Part shown: piece by piece, positions 8,116-15,281 of the stretch
Position numbering within the stretch: position 1 is the first letter of the stretch
Layout of the letters: each line of letters opens with the position of its first letter
Assembly: GCA_963734815.1 (NCBI GenBank)
Contig: CAVTIH010000003.1
Coordinates: 620,001-684,000 of the forward strand
DNA: 64,000 nt
Source of the DNA: Palsa-744 sp963734815
GTDB taxonomy: Bacteria; Actinomycetota; Thermoleophilia; Solirubrobacterales; Solirubrobacteraceae
Direction of reading: 5' to 3'
The notes under the pieces: model-generated
Databases searched by the model: none
What the model saw: the letters and a program-made list of their open reading frames with translations, nothing else
Told to the model about the DNA's origin: nothing
Program-made: the position numbers and the translations under genes

Positions 8116-8378
8116 GGCTCACGCTCCCGCCGAGCCAGGTCGCTCAGTGCATGGTGCAATTCACGCCGGGCGGTCGCGGCGTCCCGTCGAACTTCATGCT
8201 TGAACTGTGCAACTTCCCGCCGCCTGCGGATGCCGTGCAACTGCACCCGCAGCCAAGGCGATAGCGGTTGCGGTGGCCGCCTGCGCTGCCGTAGACCGAG
8301 TGCTCCTAGCCCGATCGGTACAGCCAACATAAAGGCGAGGTACACATATGTCAGCACCGTCACCACGACGACCGCCAA
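8112..8378 (-). CDS. Small membrane protein with basic cytoplasmic tail
   Basis: The 88-residue product has one or two N-terminal membrane segments (VVVVTVLTYVYLAFMLAVPIG), then a strongly basic helical tail rich in Arg and Glu. The best start is a TTG at 8378 with GGAAG upstream; it overlaps the preceding gene by 19 bases. The family is unknown. Confidence 0.62.
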   Translation of the reverse strand: MAVVVVTVLTYVYLAFMLAVPIGLGALGLRQRRRPPQPLSPWLRVQLHGIRRRREVAQFKHEVRRDAATARRELHHALSDLARREREP

Positions 8379-8653
8379 TGACGACGGCGCTTCCGTCCAC
8401 GACCAAGGACATACGTCAGCCTGAGCTTGCTCGCCAGCAGTGGTGCCGCGTCCGGCTGGCCGTGGTGCTCAGCCCACGCCTGAGCCGCGTCACCAATGCG
8501 ACGTTCCAGCTCGGGATCAAGGCCGACATTAGGCGGCAACGCCGGCTCAGCAGGTTGCCGGCGCACTACCCGCCAACCTGCCACCGCGCCGGCCAATGCA
8601 CCGCCGCTCGCGCCTACCATCAGGGCTATGGTGATTATGAGCATGGGCCTCAT
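8360..8653 (-). CDS. Small single-pass membrane protein
   Basis: The 97-residue product has an N-terminal membrane helix (LIITIALMVGASGGALAGAV), then a soluble charged region. Its start overlaps the stop of the upstream gene by four bases and its end overlaps the next gene. I see no recognisable domain. Confidence 0.65.
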   Translation of the reverse strand: MRPMLIITIALMVGASGGALAGAVAGWRVVRRQPAEPALPPNVGLDPELERRIGDAAQAWAEHHGQPDAAPLLASKLRLTYVLGRGRKRRRHWRSSW

Positions 8654-8979
8654 GCTCCGAAGCGACGCGCGAGGCGGCGATTGTCGATGCCGGCTACCAG
8701 TTCCACCTTGCGCGCCACCAGCTCGACGCCGGCCGCCGACTGACCAGCCCGCGCCAGGCCGTCATGGAGCAGCGTCAGCTCCTTCTCCAAGGCGAAGCCG
8801 GCAGCATCGCCGAGCGCTTCGGAGTCCTGGCGATCTTCTTCGCTCGTCGCCCAGGCATCCATGCCATGCAGCGAGACTCGCCGGTCAGTGGCGAGGTACG
8901 CACGCTGGAGACGATCGAGCTGGCGCCTGGCGCGCCAGTCGTCCGAGCCATCATCGAAGGACACGAGGGACTGCGACAT
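8650..8979 (-). CDS. Hypothetical soluble helical protein
   Basis: The ATG at 8979 has AAGGAGA six bases upstream, so the longer open frame to 9129 is not used. The 109-residue product is charged and helical (RARRQLDRLQRAYLATDRRVS) without membrane segments. It overlaps the genes on both sides within the five-gene operon. No family is recognised. Confidence 0.65.
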   Translation of the reverse strand: MSQSLVSFDDGSDDWRARRQLDRLQRAYLATDRRVSLHGMDAWATSEEDRQDSEALGDAAGFALEKELTLLHDGLARAGQSAAGVELVARKVELVAGIDNRRLARRFGA

Positions 8980-9295
8980 ACGGGATCTCCTTCCGGGAGT
9001 CGAGGATCGGATCAGCACGCGGCGCAGCCAGTAGGCCAAGCCGCGAGGCGGTAGCCAGCCCTGCGGGGTGCCGGCGGGCCTCCAGCCGCACAAGCTCGCC
9101 GAGGCTGGGGATGGTTTGCGCATCGGCAACTATGGCCGCATGAAGCACATCAGCGCTACTCTGAACCTCCGCCGTGTTCTGCAAGCCATAGGCGTTCCGG
9201 GCGGCCGGACAGACACCCCGGCGCTCATAAAGGAAACAGCCGCCGCATACGTCGTTGGCATCCAGTTGTCGGGTGTTGGACTTGGTGGTCCCCAT
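8951..9295 (-). CDS. Hypothetical protein with N-terminal cysteine cluster
   Basis: This is the first gene of the five-gene operon, with GGAAGGAG before its ATG. The 114-residue product has three cysteines in CGGCFLYERRGVC, possibly a metal or disulfide site, followed by a helical part. I do not recognise it. Its promoter region holds the TGTACG array, shared with the divergent gene at 9520. Confidence 0.65.
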   Translation of the reverse strand: MGTTKSNTRQLDANDVCGGCFLYERRGVCPAARNAYGLQNTAEVQSSADVLHAAIVADAQTIPSLGELVRLEARRHPAGLATASRLGLLAAPRADPILDSRKEIPYVAVPRVLR

Positions 9296-9379
9296 CGATG
9301 CTCCTTCCTGTCGGGGTCAGCGAGAACCGTCCACCAAAGGCAAGCACAAAAAAGTGCTGATTTGCAGGGTTTTCTGAGC

Positions 9380-9509
9380 CGTACACCCTGTACGCTCGAC
9401 ACGGCACAACTGTTGCACGTCATGTACGCCAAGCTGCACAGTCTGTACGGCGTGCCGCGCGCGCTGTACGCCTCTCGTTCCCGCTTGCGTGAGCTAGCGC
9501 TGGCGTACA
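9380..9509. promoter_or_regulatory. Array of six TGTACG/CGTACA sites in a divergent promoter region
   Basis: TGTACG lies at 9389, 9423, 9444 and 9465, and its complement CGTACA at 9380 and 9504. The first two form a palindrome with a 3-base gap. Three same-strand copies are spaced exactly 21 bases apart, two helical turns. The last copy ends 10 bases before the ATG at 9520. This looks like a cooperative operator or iteron array for an unknown regulator or initiator. Confidence 0.65.
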
Positions 9510-9519
9510 ATTCCGTTCT

Positions 9520-10329
9520 ATGGCTCTCCATGTCGAGGTACGGACACCTACTGACCCGCCCGTCGAGCTAGACCCTGGCGCGATCTTTGCCAACGTGCGC
9601 GTCGTGCGAGATCACGGCGTTGGCGACGCATTGCCGCTCGACAAGCTCGCCAGCCTGTGCTTGATCGCCGGCATCATCGGCCAGCAGAGGCCTGATGAAG
9701 ATCAGATGAGCGACCTAGAAAAGATCGAATACGCGCTCAGGCAAGCGGCGGCTCGGCTTGAAGGCATAAGCAAGCCACAGGCCGAAGCTGTGCTTGGCCT
9801 CACCACCGCTACACGCGGCCAACTTATTGCAGCCCGTCGAACGGCCGCCGCAGAACTCTCCGAAAAACATGGCCGTAAGACATTTAAGTCACACTATGAG
9901 ACACCACTGCTCCTGATGCTTGTCAACAAGCTCTGCGTGCTGGTTGATGAACGCTACTTGAAGGACTGGGAGTCACGGGTCCGAGCCGCCGCAAACGGTG
10001 ATGAGATTGAGGCTCCGCCGCTACCCCGACTGCTAGCGAGTAGTGCCGCTCACACGCCAGTTGATACACCAATTCAAGTCGCCCCCCACGACGGCGGTCA
10101 TCGCTGGGACTTGCCCGGCAGTAGAATCTCGTTAGAGATAGCCGCCATCTATCACAGCCTGGAAGGCATAGCGGCAAAAATGTTGTATCCGCTCGTTGAT
10201 GAACACCCCTATCAATCCAATTTTGATTGGGCAGTTGAAACCGTTACCCGCGTCTTCGTTAGTCTTGTGATCATCGTTTTCTTGGTTGGTGGCTGGGTGA
10301 CAGTAACGTGGCTTGCGACGACCTTCTAG
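9520..10329 (+). CDS. Hypothetical protein with a C-terminal membrane anchor
   Basis: The 269-residue product is soluble and helical for most of its length and ends in one membrane helix (FVSLVIIVFLVGGWVTVTWL), so it is probably a tail-anchored cytoplasmic protein. It includes at least one rare TTA codon, unlike the core genes. It lies directly downstream of the TGTACG array. No family is recognised; location suggests an accessory function of the mobile element. Confidence 0.65.
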   Translation: MALHVEVRTPTDPPVELDPGAIFANVRVVRDHGVGDALPLDKLASLCLIAGIIGQQRPDEDQMSDLEKIEYALRQAAARLEGISKPQAEAVLGLTTATRGQLIAARRTAAAELSEKHGRKTFKSHYETPLLLMLVNKLCVLVDERYLKDWESRVRAAANGDEIEAPPLPRLLASSAAHTPVDTPIQVAPHDGGHRWDLPGSRISLEIAAIYHSLEGIAAKMLYPLVDEHPYQSNFDWAVETVTRVFVSLVIIVFLVGGWVTVTWLATTF

Positions 10330-10398
10330 GTGCCCTCCAGAACTGTTGCCTTTTTACCGTCTTTGTGACATAATTAACTCAATGAGAGTCACCATATT

Positions 10399-10929
10399 AT
10401 GAGTAAAGAGCAGTACGGCAGCGAAGGTTTCGAGATTGGTCTATATGGAAAGAGCTTGATGGATTACCTGTCGCCAGAACATGAGCAGCCCAGCGATACT
10501 GTCGCCTGGACGGCGGCCGACTACGATGGATTTAACGATTTTCAGGAGCTGCAAATCTTGGAACTGAAATTGCCGATAGCTCCGACAGTCGATTGGGGTG
10601 ACCGATTTCACTTGAATATAGCGTTCCGTGAGTACAACATGGCCTTGCCATACAATGAAGGTGAACGTCGATGGCTTCTGAGCAAGTTTCTGGCTGCGAG
10701 GCACTATGGCTATGACAGGATTGACTCCGTTGAGCTGGTAAAGAGCCTTGACGACAGGATGATGATGAGCGGAGTACGGCGCGTTGTTCATGGACGCGAC
10801 CTGATGCGCCGCTGGATTGCCTGGCGCCGTCAAGTAGACGAGTTCAGCGGTCAAGATGGTCCCTTTATGGCGCGTATCACGCTGGAGAGCATCATAGGAC
10901 AGGTAGGCGGGAATCTAAGGCAGACGTAG
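10399..10929 (+). CDS. Hypothetical protein, 176 residues
   Basis: This follows the tail-anchored gene on the same strand after 69 bases. It is an acidic soluble protein with no signal, membrane segment or motif I recognise. Base composition is lower in GC than the core genes, consistent with recent acquisition. Confidence 0.6.
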   Translation: MSKEQYGSEGFEIGLYGKSLMDYLSPEHEQPSDTVAWTAADYDGFNDFQELQILELKLPIAPTVDWGDRFHLNIAFREYNMALPYNEGERRWLLSKFLAARHYGYDRIDSVELVKSLDDRMMMSGVRRVVHGRDLMRRWIAWRRQVDEFSGQDGPFMARITLESIIGQVGGNLRQT

Positions 10930-10934
10930 CTCCC

Positions 10935-11777
10935 TTACTCCACCGGACACACCGATTCATGGAGCGTTGTCGATGTATCACCCACCACAGCAAGATATTG
11001 TTCCGAGGCTTCATAGACTCTCGGGCAGGTAACAACCCTGGGGCCTGAAAGGCTGTTGTGCTGATCTTGTAGATAACTCGATCCATTGACTGACGGCTCT
11101 GGTGCCACCATGAACCAATGTTCACTGCCAAGTGTCTGTTCTGACGGATGCGGGTCGTCAGGTGTGATGGCATCGGGCAGAATCACCCACATGGTGAAGG
11201 TATGGGACTCTCCTGGCTGGAGTGTGCCGAGCTTAATGTTGGCGTAACCCGGTTGTCCATTGTCACACTGCGGGCCTTCACTGAAACCCATCACGAAATT
11301 GACGGTCTTGCCAGTGAGGTAGCTGGTTTCCAACTCGACTTCCCCGGACAGGCTAGATTCAAGCGTTGTCGCCAAATCAAGGCGCACGACCATTGCCCGG
11401 CCGTCAGGAGCCGGTGGCGGACATTCACTGAGTGCCGTTTGATCGACGTCGGATTCGCTAGCCGGCAGTGGCGGGCCGAACCAGCCTTCGACCTTGACGC
11501 GATCGCCCTCCTTGGTGGTGGCCTGCACCACGAAGCTCGGTGGGCCGTCGGTGTTCGGTGCTGCCGCTGACGCGCTCGATGTTGCCGGATCGGCAGTCGA
11601 TTGGGTCTGGACGTTGGTAGCCGGAGGAGGGGGCACCGACCCGGCTGATGAGCCGCAGCCAGCGAGGACCGACGCCGCGAGGATCAGCAGGGCCAACCCC
11701 GCGGAGCTGCGAAGTCCCGCTGTGCGCAAGCTCGTCGCGATTGCGTCGTGCCGTCGTGTTCGTGCTCGCTGCCTCAT
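10935..11777 (-). CDS. Secreted lipoprotein of unknown function
   Basis: The 280-residue product has a basic N-region, a hydrophobic stretch (AGLALLILAASV) and a lipobox LAGC near residue 41, then a Pro/Ser/Thr-rich linker. The mature part is predicted beta-rich with four cysteines (SECPPP, PQCDNG, VVTCPR, ESVCPVE) that may form disulfides. It should be anchored to the outer face of the membrane. It converges with the gene at 10399 with only a few bases between. The function is unknown. Confidence 0.75.
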   Translation of the reverse strand: MRQRARTRRHDAIATSLRTAGLRSSAGLALLILAASVLAGCGSSAGSVPPPPATNVQTQSTADPATSSASAAAPNTDGPPSFVVQATTKEGDRVKVEGWFGPPLPASESDVDQTALSECPPPAPDGRAMVVRLDLATTLESSLSGEVELETSYLTGKTVNFVMGFSEGPQCDNGQPGYANIKLGTLQPGESHTFTMWVILPDAITPDDPHPSEQTLGSEHWFMVAPEPSVNGSSYLQDQHNSLSGPRVVTCPRVYEASEQYLAVVGDTSTTLHESVCPVE

Positions 11778-11847
11778 CAGCGCTTGCCTCCCGCAGTCGG
11801 AGCCGATGCAGCCATTCGTCCTGCCTCGGCGTATTGTCCGCAGGCAC

Positions 11848-11899
11848 GCTACTTATAAGTATGTAGACTGTCAAGTAGCAAACCGGGACTGTGTCCCGG
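11848..11899. promoter_or_regulatory. Inverted repeats upstream of an XRE gene
   Basis: GCTACTT (11848-11854) and AAGTAGC (11873-11879) form an inverted repeat, with the palindrome ACTTATAAGT overlapping its left arm. CCGGGAC and GTCCCGG (11883-11899) make a second dyad that ends one base before the ATG. No Shine-Dalgarno is visible, so the start may be leaderless or hidden in the hairpin. Confidence 0.5.
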
Positions 11900-11900
11900 C

Positions 11901-12179
11901 ATGGAAGGTGATCTCCAAAGAGCGGTCGGCCGCAACCTGCGGGCCTACCGCCAAGCCCGCGGCCTCAGCCAGGAGGCGTTCGCCGACGAGCTTGGCGTCC
12001 ACCGCACCTACATGGGCGGCATCGAGCGTGGCGAGCGCAACCTGACGCTCAAGAGCCTGGAGCGCATCGCCAGCCAAATCGACATTGACCCGCTCGCGCT
12101 GCTCCAGCCGCCCGAGGCCGAGTCAACGCCGCCGTCCGCACAGGGCCACAGCTTGACGGCTCGCGCCACGCGGCCCTAG
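11901..12179 (+). CDS. XRE-family transcriptional regulator
   Basis: The 92-residue protein is an almost complete HTH_3 domain (LSQEAFADELGVHRTYMGGI) plus a short proline-rich tail. It is divergent from the lipoprotein gene and probably regulates itself through the dyads just upstream. GERNLTLKSLERIA is typical of phage and plasmid repressors of this class. Confidence 0.85.
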   Translation: MEGDLQRAVGRNLRAYRQARGLSQEAFADELGVHRTYMGGIERGERNLTLKSLERIASQIDIDPLALLQPPEAESTPPSAQGHSLTARATRP

Positions 12180-12262
12180 CCTCGGGCAGACCCGTTCAAG
12201 ACGGCCCCGGCACGGAGCGATGGCCCACGCCGAGCCCCAGACACCAGGAGAGGATGCCTCCC

Positions 12263-12553
12263 ATGCCCAACGAGCAGCCGACCCCCGACCAAGCCGCCGA
12301 GGAAGCCCGCGACGACTGGCTCATCCTTGACCTGCTGCTCGAAGCGGGCACCCACCGCCCCTGGGCGACCGCCGAGATCACCCGCGAATACGGCCACGAG
12401 CTCAACGCCATCGACGCGATCGACCGCCTCCACGGCGCCGGACTCGCCCACAAGACCAGCGACGGCTTCGTGTTCGCTACCCGCGCCGCCGTCCGCTACC
12501 ACGAACTCGCCGATCGGGTGCCATTGTCACGCGCCTCACCGGCGAGCGCGTAA
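12263..12553 (+). CDS. Small winged-helix-like protein
   Basis: The 96-residue product begins with an acidic tail, followed by a likely winged helix (EITREYGHELNAIDAIDRLHGAGL). AGGAGAGG fits the ATG at 12263 better than an in-frame ATG three codons earlier. It resembles the product at 13477 in length and fold, so the two may be diverged paralogues. Its target is unknown. Confidence 0.6.
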   Translation: MPNEQPTPDQAAEEARDDWLILDLLLEAGTHRPWATAEITREYGHELNAIDAIDRLHGAGLAHKTSDGFVFATRAAVRYHELADRVPLSRASPASA

Positions 12554-12639
12554 GAGCAGCCCAGGCCACCGGACCATAGACAACGGGCGCTCTCCAGGGC
12601 GCTCCCGCCCCACCGCGCCCCGAAGGAGCGCCGACATGG

Positions 12640-13062
12640 CTACTGCTCGGACTGCTCGCCCTCGATCAGCCACAGGCGGGGGAGCCGCAGCGGCGGCTCG
12701 CCCACGCCGCCGAGCGTCCGGCTGGCGACCTCAGCCACGCGGAAGGCGTCGGCCAGCATGGCGCGGGCGAACTCGGTGATCGTGTCGTCTATAACACGGC
12801 TCGCTCGTTCGTGCAGGCGCCCAAACAGCGCCAGCACGTCGGCGTCGCCCAGCTCCACCTCGTAGCAGTCACGGCTACCAGCCTTCTCCCACCCGATCTG
12901 ATCGAGCAGTTGCGTCGCCTGCTCGAAGTTGCGTCGCAGCCATCGGGCGCGATTGATCTCATCGGCTGCCAGCACCAACGCCAGGTCCCCGGCCTCGGCC
13001 AAGTCGCTGACCACGAACCCATACACCGCGTCACGCTGCGCACGATCCAACACGATTGTCAT
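12640..13062 (-). CDS. Hypothetical helical protein
   Basis: The ATG at 13062 has GGAGGG about 7 bases upstream; the longer open frame is not used. The 140-residue product is acidic and predicted all-helical, with no motif I recognise. It is transcribed against its neighbours. Confidence 0.6.
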   Translation of the reverse strand: MTIVLDRAQRDAVYGFVVSDLAEAGDLALVLAADEINRARWLRRNFEQATQLLDQIGWEKAGSRDCYEVELGDADVLALFGRLHERASRVIDDTITEFARAMLADAFRVAEVASRTLGGVGEPPLRLPRLWLIEGEQSEQ

Positions 13063-13476
13063 ACCAGACCCTCCAATCCGGGGAACAGAGCGGCCCAGAC
13101 CCCCGGAGGGGCCGGGGCCTGGACCGCCCCCAAGAAAACCAGGCCAAGCCCTGATGTGGCAAGCTGTGGAGCAGGCCAATCATCGTAATCCTGTGCTGGC
13201 GAGCCGGTAGTAGTGGCACTGTCACAAATCCCTTTGTTAGCCGTTGTTACTCGGGTGGCTCGCTCTCGTTCACAGATATCCCCGACTGCTCTGTTCACCC
13301 GCCGCGCCGAGCGACAGAGATCCTTCGACCACACCCGCCATTTACCCGGAAAATCCGGCAGAACCCAGGGGGATTTTTGGCGTCCTGGCGGGGTGGTAGA
13401 CCATTATGGTGAAAAGGTAAAAGTGACCCCGGCCGCTTGGGGCAGCCGGGGCCGTACACAGGAGGTTTGATCTCCC
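13063..13476. other. Long intergenic leader with a GC-rich hairpin
   Basis: No convincing gene is present in these 414 bases. CCCCGGC (13427-13433) pairs with GCCGGGG (13445-13451) just before the AGGAGG ribosome site of the next gene, and could act as a leader or attenuator structure. TGTCACA at 13212 is a one-base variant of the TGTGACG complement. Confidence 0.4.
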
Positions 13477-13734
13477 ATGCCAGCCAATCATACGCCAGAG
13501 AGCGACACGTTCTTTGAGCAGCGCGCGATCATCCACCAGCTACTCGACGACGAGCACACCGAGCGCTGGACACCCAAGCAGCTACAGCGCGCCTTCTCGG
13601 ATGTCCAGCCCGAGGTCATCGCCGAGGCCGTCGCCGAGCTGGAGACGGCCGGCGCGGTCTGGCGCCTAGATGACTATATCGGCGCCTCACGCTGCGCGCG
13701 CTATCTCTTCGGCCTCGACATCATCACCATCTGA
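13477..13734 (+). CDS. Small winged-helix-like protein
   Basis: The 85-residue product has AGGAGG upstream and a likely winged helix (WTPKQLQRAFSDVQPEVIAE). Length and layout match the protein at 12263. It is followed after nine bases by a multi-domain regulator and may be co-transcribed with it. Confidence 0.65.
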   Translation: MPANHTPESDTFFEQRAIIHQLLDDEHTERWTPKQLQRAFSDVQPEVIAEAVAELETAGAVWRLDDYIGASRCARYLFGLDIITI

Positions 13735-13743
13735 GAGGCCGCC

Positions 13744-14439
13744 ATGCGACTCTCCGAAATGGGCCTTGAGCCCACCACACTGGCCTGCCTGCACCGCGGC
13801 GGCATCAACACCACCTACCGGCTACTCGAACACACCTACCGCGAGCTGATCTGGCACTCCGAGATTACCCCCGAGGCGCTCTACGACATCCTCTGTGCGC
13901 TCCGCCGGCACGACATGAGGCTGAAACCGCACCCCAAGGGGACCGAGCAGCCGGTGAACAAGCGCAACCTCGAGATCTTTCGCCTGCGCGTCGTCGAGGG
14001 CCGCTTGCTCAAAGACACCGGCGAGCAGGTCGGCATCGGCCATGAGCGCGTCCGGCAGATCCTCGCGGGCAACTTCGGTCTGCGAGGCGCACCACCCGCC
14101 GTCAAAGCCAGACCCCACCGCAGCGAAAACCAAAGCCCGCCGCCCGACTGCGACCAACTCGGCCGCGCCATCCAACGCCTACGCTCCGCCAAGGGCCTCA
14201 CCGTCGATGACCTCGCCGCCACGATCGACATGCCCACCGAGCAACTGGCCCGGATCGAGGACGGACTGCGCGACCCCACCTGGACGACGCTCTCCAGGCT
14301 CGCCATCGCGCTCGACACCACAACGGCGCTACTGGCCTACGCCATCGAACCGAGCAACCCACGGGTAGCACCTGATGCCCGGCCGTCAGCTGATCCTCGT
14401 CATCGAGGCCGACCGCGATCTCGGCCAAGCAATCGCTGA
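13744..14439 (+). CDS. Regulator with RpoA-CTD-like, sigma-4-like and XRE domains
   Basis: The 231-residue protein appears to join three transcription domains. Residues 1-60 (LACLHRGGINTTYRLLEHTY) resemble the RNA polymerase alpha C-terminal domain. Residues 75-112 (KDTGEQVGIGHERVRQIL) match sigma region 4.2. Residues 135-185 (LTVDDLAATIDMPTEQLARI) are an XRE helix-turn-helix. I know of no named family with this order. Its end overlaps the next gene by 65 bases. It could act as an accessory factor that recruits RNA polymerase to element promoters. Confidence 0.7.
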   Translation: MRLSEMGLEPTTLACLHRGGINTTYRLLEHTYRELIWHSEITPEALYDILCALRRHDMRLKPHPKGTEQPVNKRNLEIFRLRVVEGRLLKDTGEQVGIGHERVRQILAGNFGLRGAPPAVKARPHRSENQSPPPDCDQLGRAIQRLRSAKGLTVDDLAATIDMPTEQLARIEDGLRDPTWTTLSRLAIALDTTTALLAYAIEPSNPRVAPDARPSADPRHRGRPRSRPSNR

Positions 14440-15073
14440 CCAACTCATCGCCGACGAGCACCCCGCCAAGCTCGCGCTCAGCACCAACCACGCCGAGACG
14501 CTGGCTGGCAGGGAACCCCCGAGACTCGTGGTGCTCGGAGAGCTCGACACCCCACACGGCGCTCTGGGATTGCTGAGGAAGATCCGCAGCGGCGACCCGG
14601 ACGCCTCCCCCTGGCAGCAAGACATCCCGGTCATCGTGCTCAGCTCGAACACCCAGGAGCCTGACCTCCTGCGGGCCTTCGAGGCCGGTGCCGACGACTT
14701 CCTCGCCCGCCCAGCCCGATACCTGGAGCTACGAGCCCGGCTACGGGCCATCCTGCGTCGGGCTGATGGCCCCAAGCGTAGACGGGTGCTCCGGGTCGGC
14801 CCGCTGGCGATCGACACCGATGCCTACGTGGTGAGCCTTCACGGCAAGCACCTTGACCTGCGCCACATGGAGTACAGCCTGCTCGTCCACCTCGCCAGCG
14901 ATCCCCGGCGGGTCTTCCACAAGCAGGAGCTACTGCGGGCCGTCTGGGGCTATCCGGCTGTCTGCTCCACACGCACGCTCGATAGCCACGCCAGCCGCCT
15001 ACGCAGCAAGCTCACTACCAGCGGCGAACGGTGGGTCATCAATCAGCGCGGCGTGGGATATAGGTTGATTTGA
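14375..15073 (+). CDS. OmpR-type response regulator with atypical receiver
   Basis: The 232-residue protein has an N-terminal receiver (1-125) and a C-terminal winged helix (LLRAVWGYPAVCSTRTLDSH to QRGVGYRLI). The phospho-acceptor Asp is Gly in RLVVLGELDTP, the conserved Lys is Arg in FLARPA, and the acidic pocket is reduced (IEAD). Phosphorylation is therefore unlikely. No histidine kinase is nearby. It overlaps the upstream regulator and is probably translated with it. Confidence 0.85.
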   Translation: MPGRQLILVIEADRDLGQAIADQLIADEHPAKLALSTNHAETLAGREPPRLVVLGELDTPHGALGLLRKIRSGDPDASPWQQDIPVIVLSSNTQEPDLLRAFEAGADDFLARPARYLELRARLRAILRRADGPKRRRVLRVGPLAIDTDAYVVSLHGKHLDLRHMEYSLLVHLASDPRRVFHKQELLRAVWGYPAVCSTRTLDSHASRLRSKLTTSGERWVINQRGVGYRLI

Positions 15074-15281
15074 AGCCGAGCCACGCCGGACGGGCGAGAC
15101 CCCTGGCCACCAACAGGCCCAGCTGATCTGTAGCCTCAACACCACATACACCACATCCATGTGTTGAGAGCATGGCGACCAATCGAAGGCCGTGGCTTGA
15201 CGAGCCGCAGACTTATAGGTAGCGTGCAGGACCGACCGGCCGCAGAAAATGGGATGCGGAACTACTGATCAAGGGGGACCG

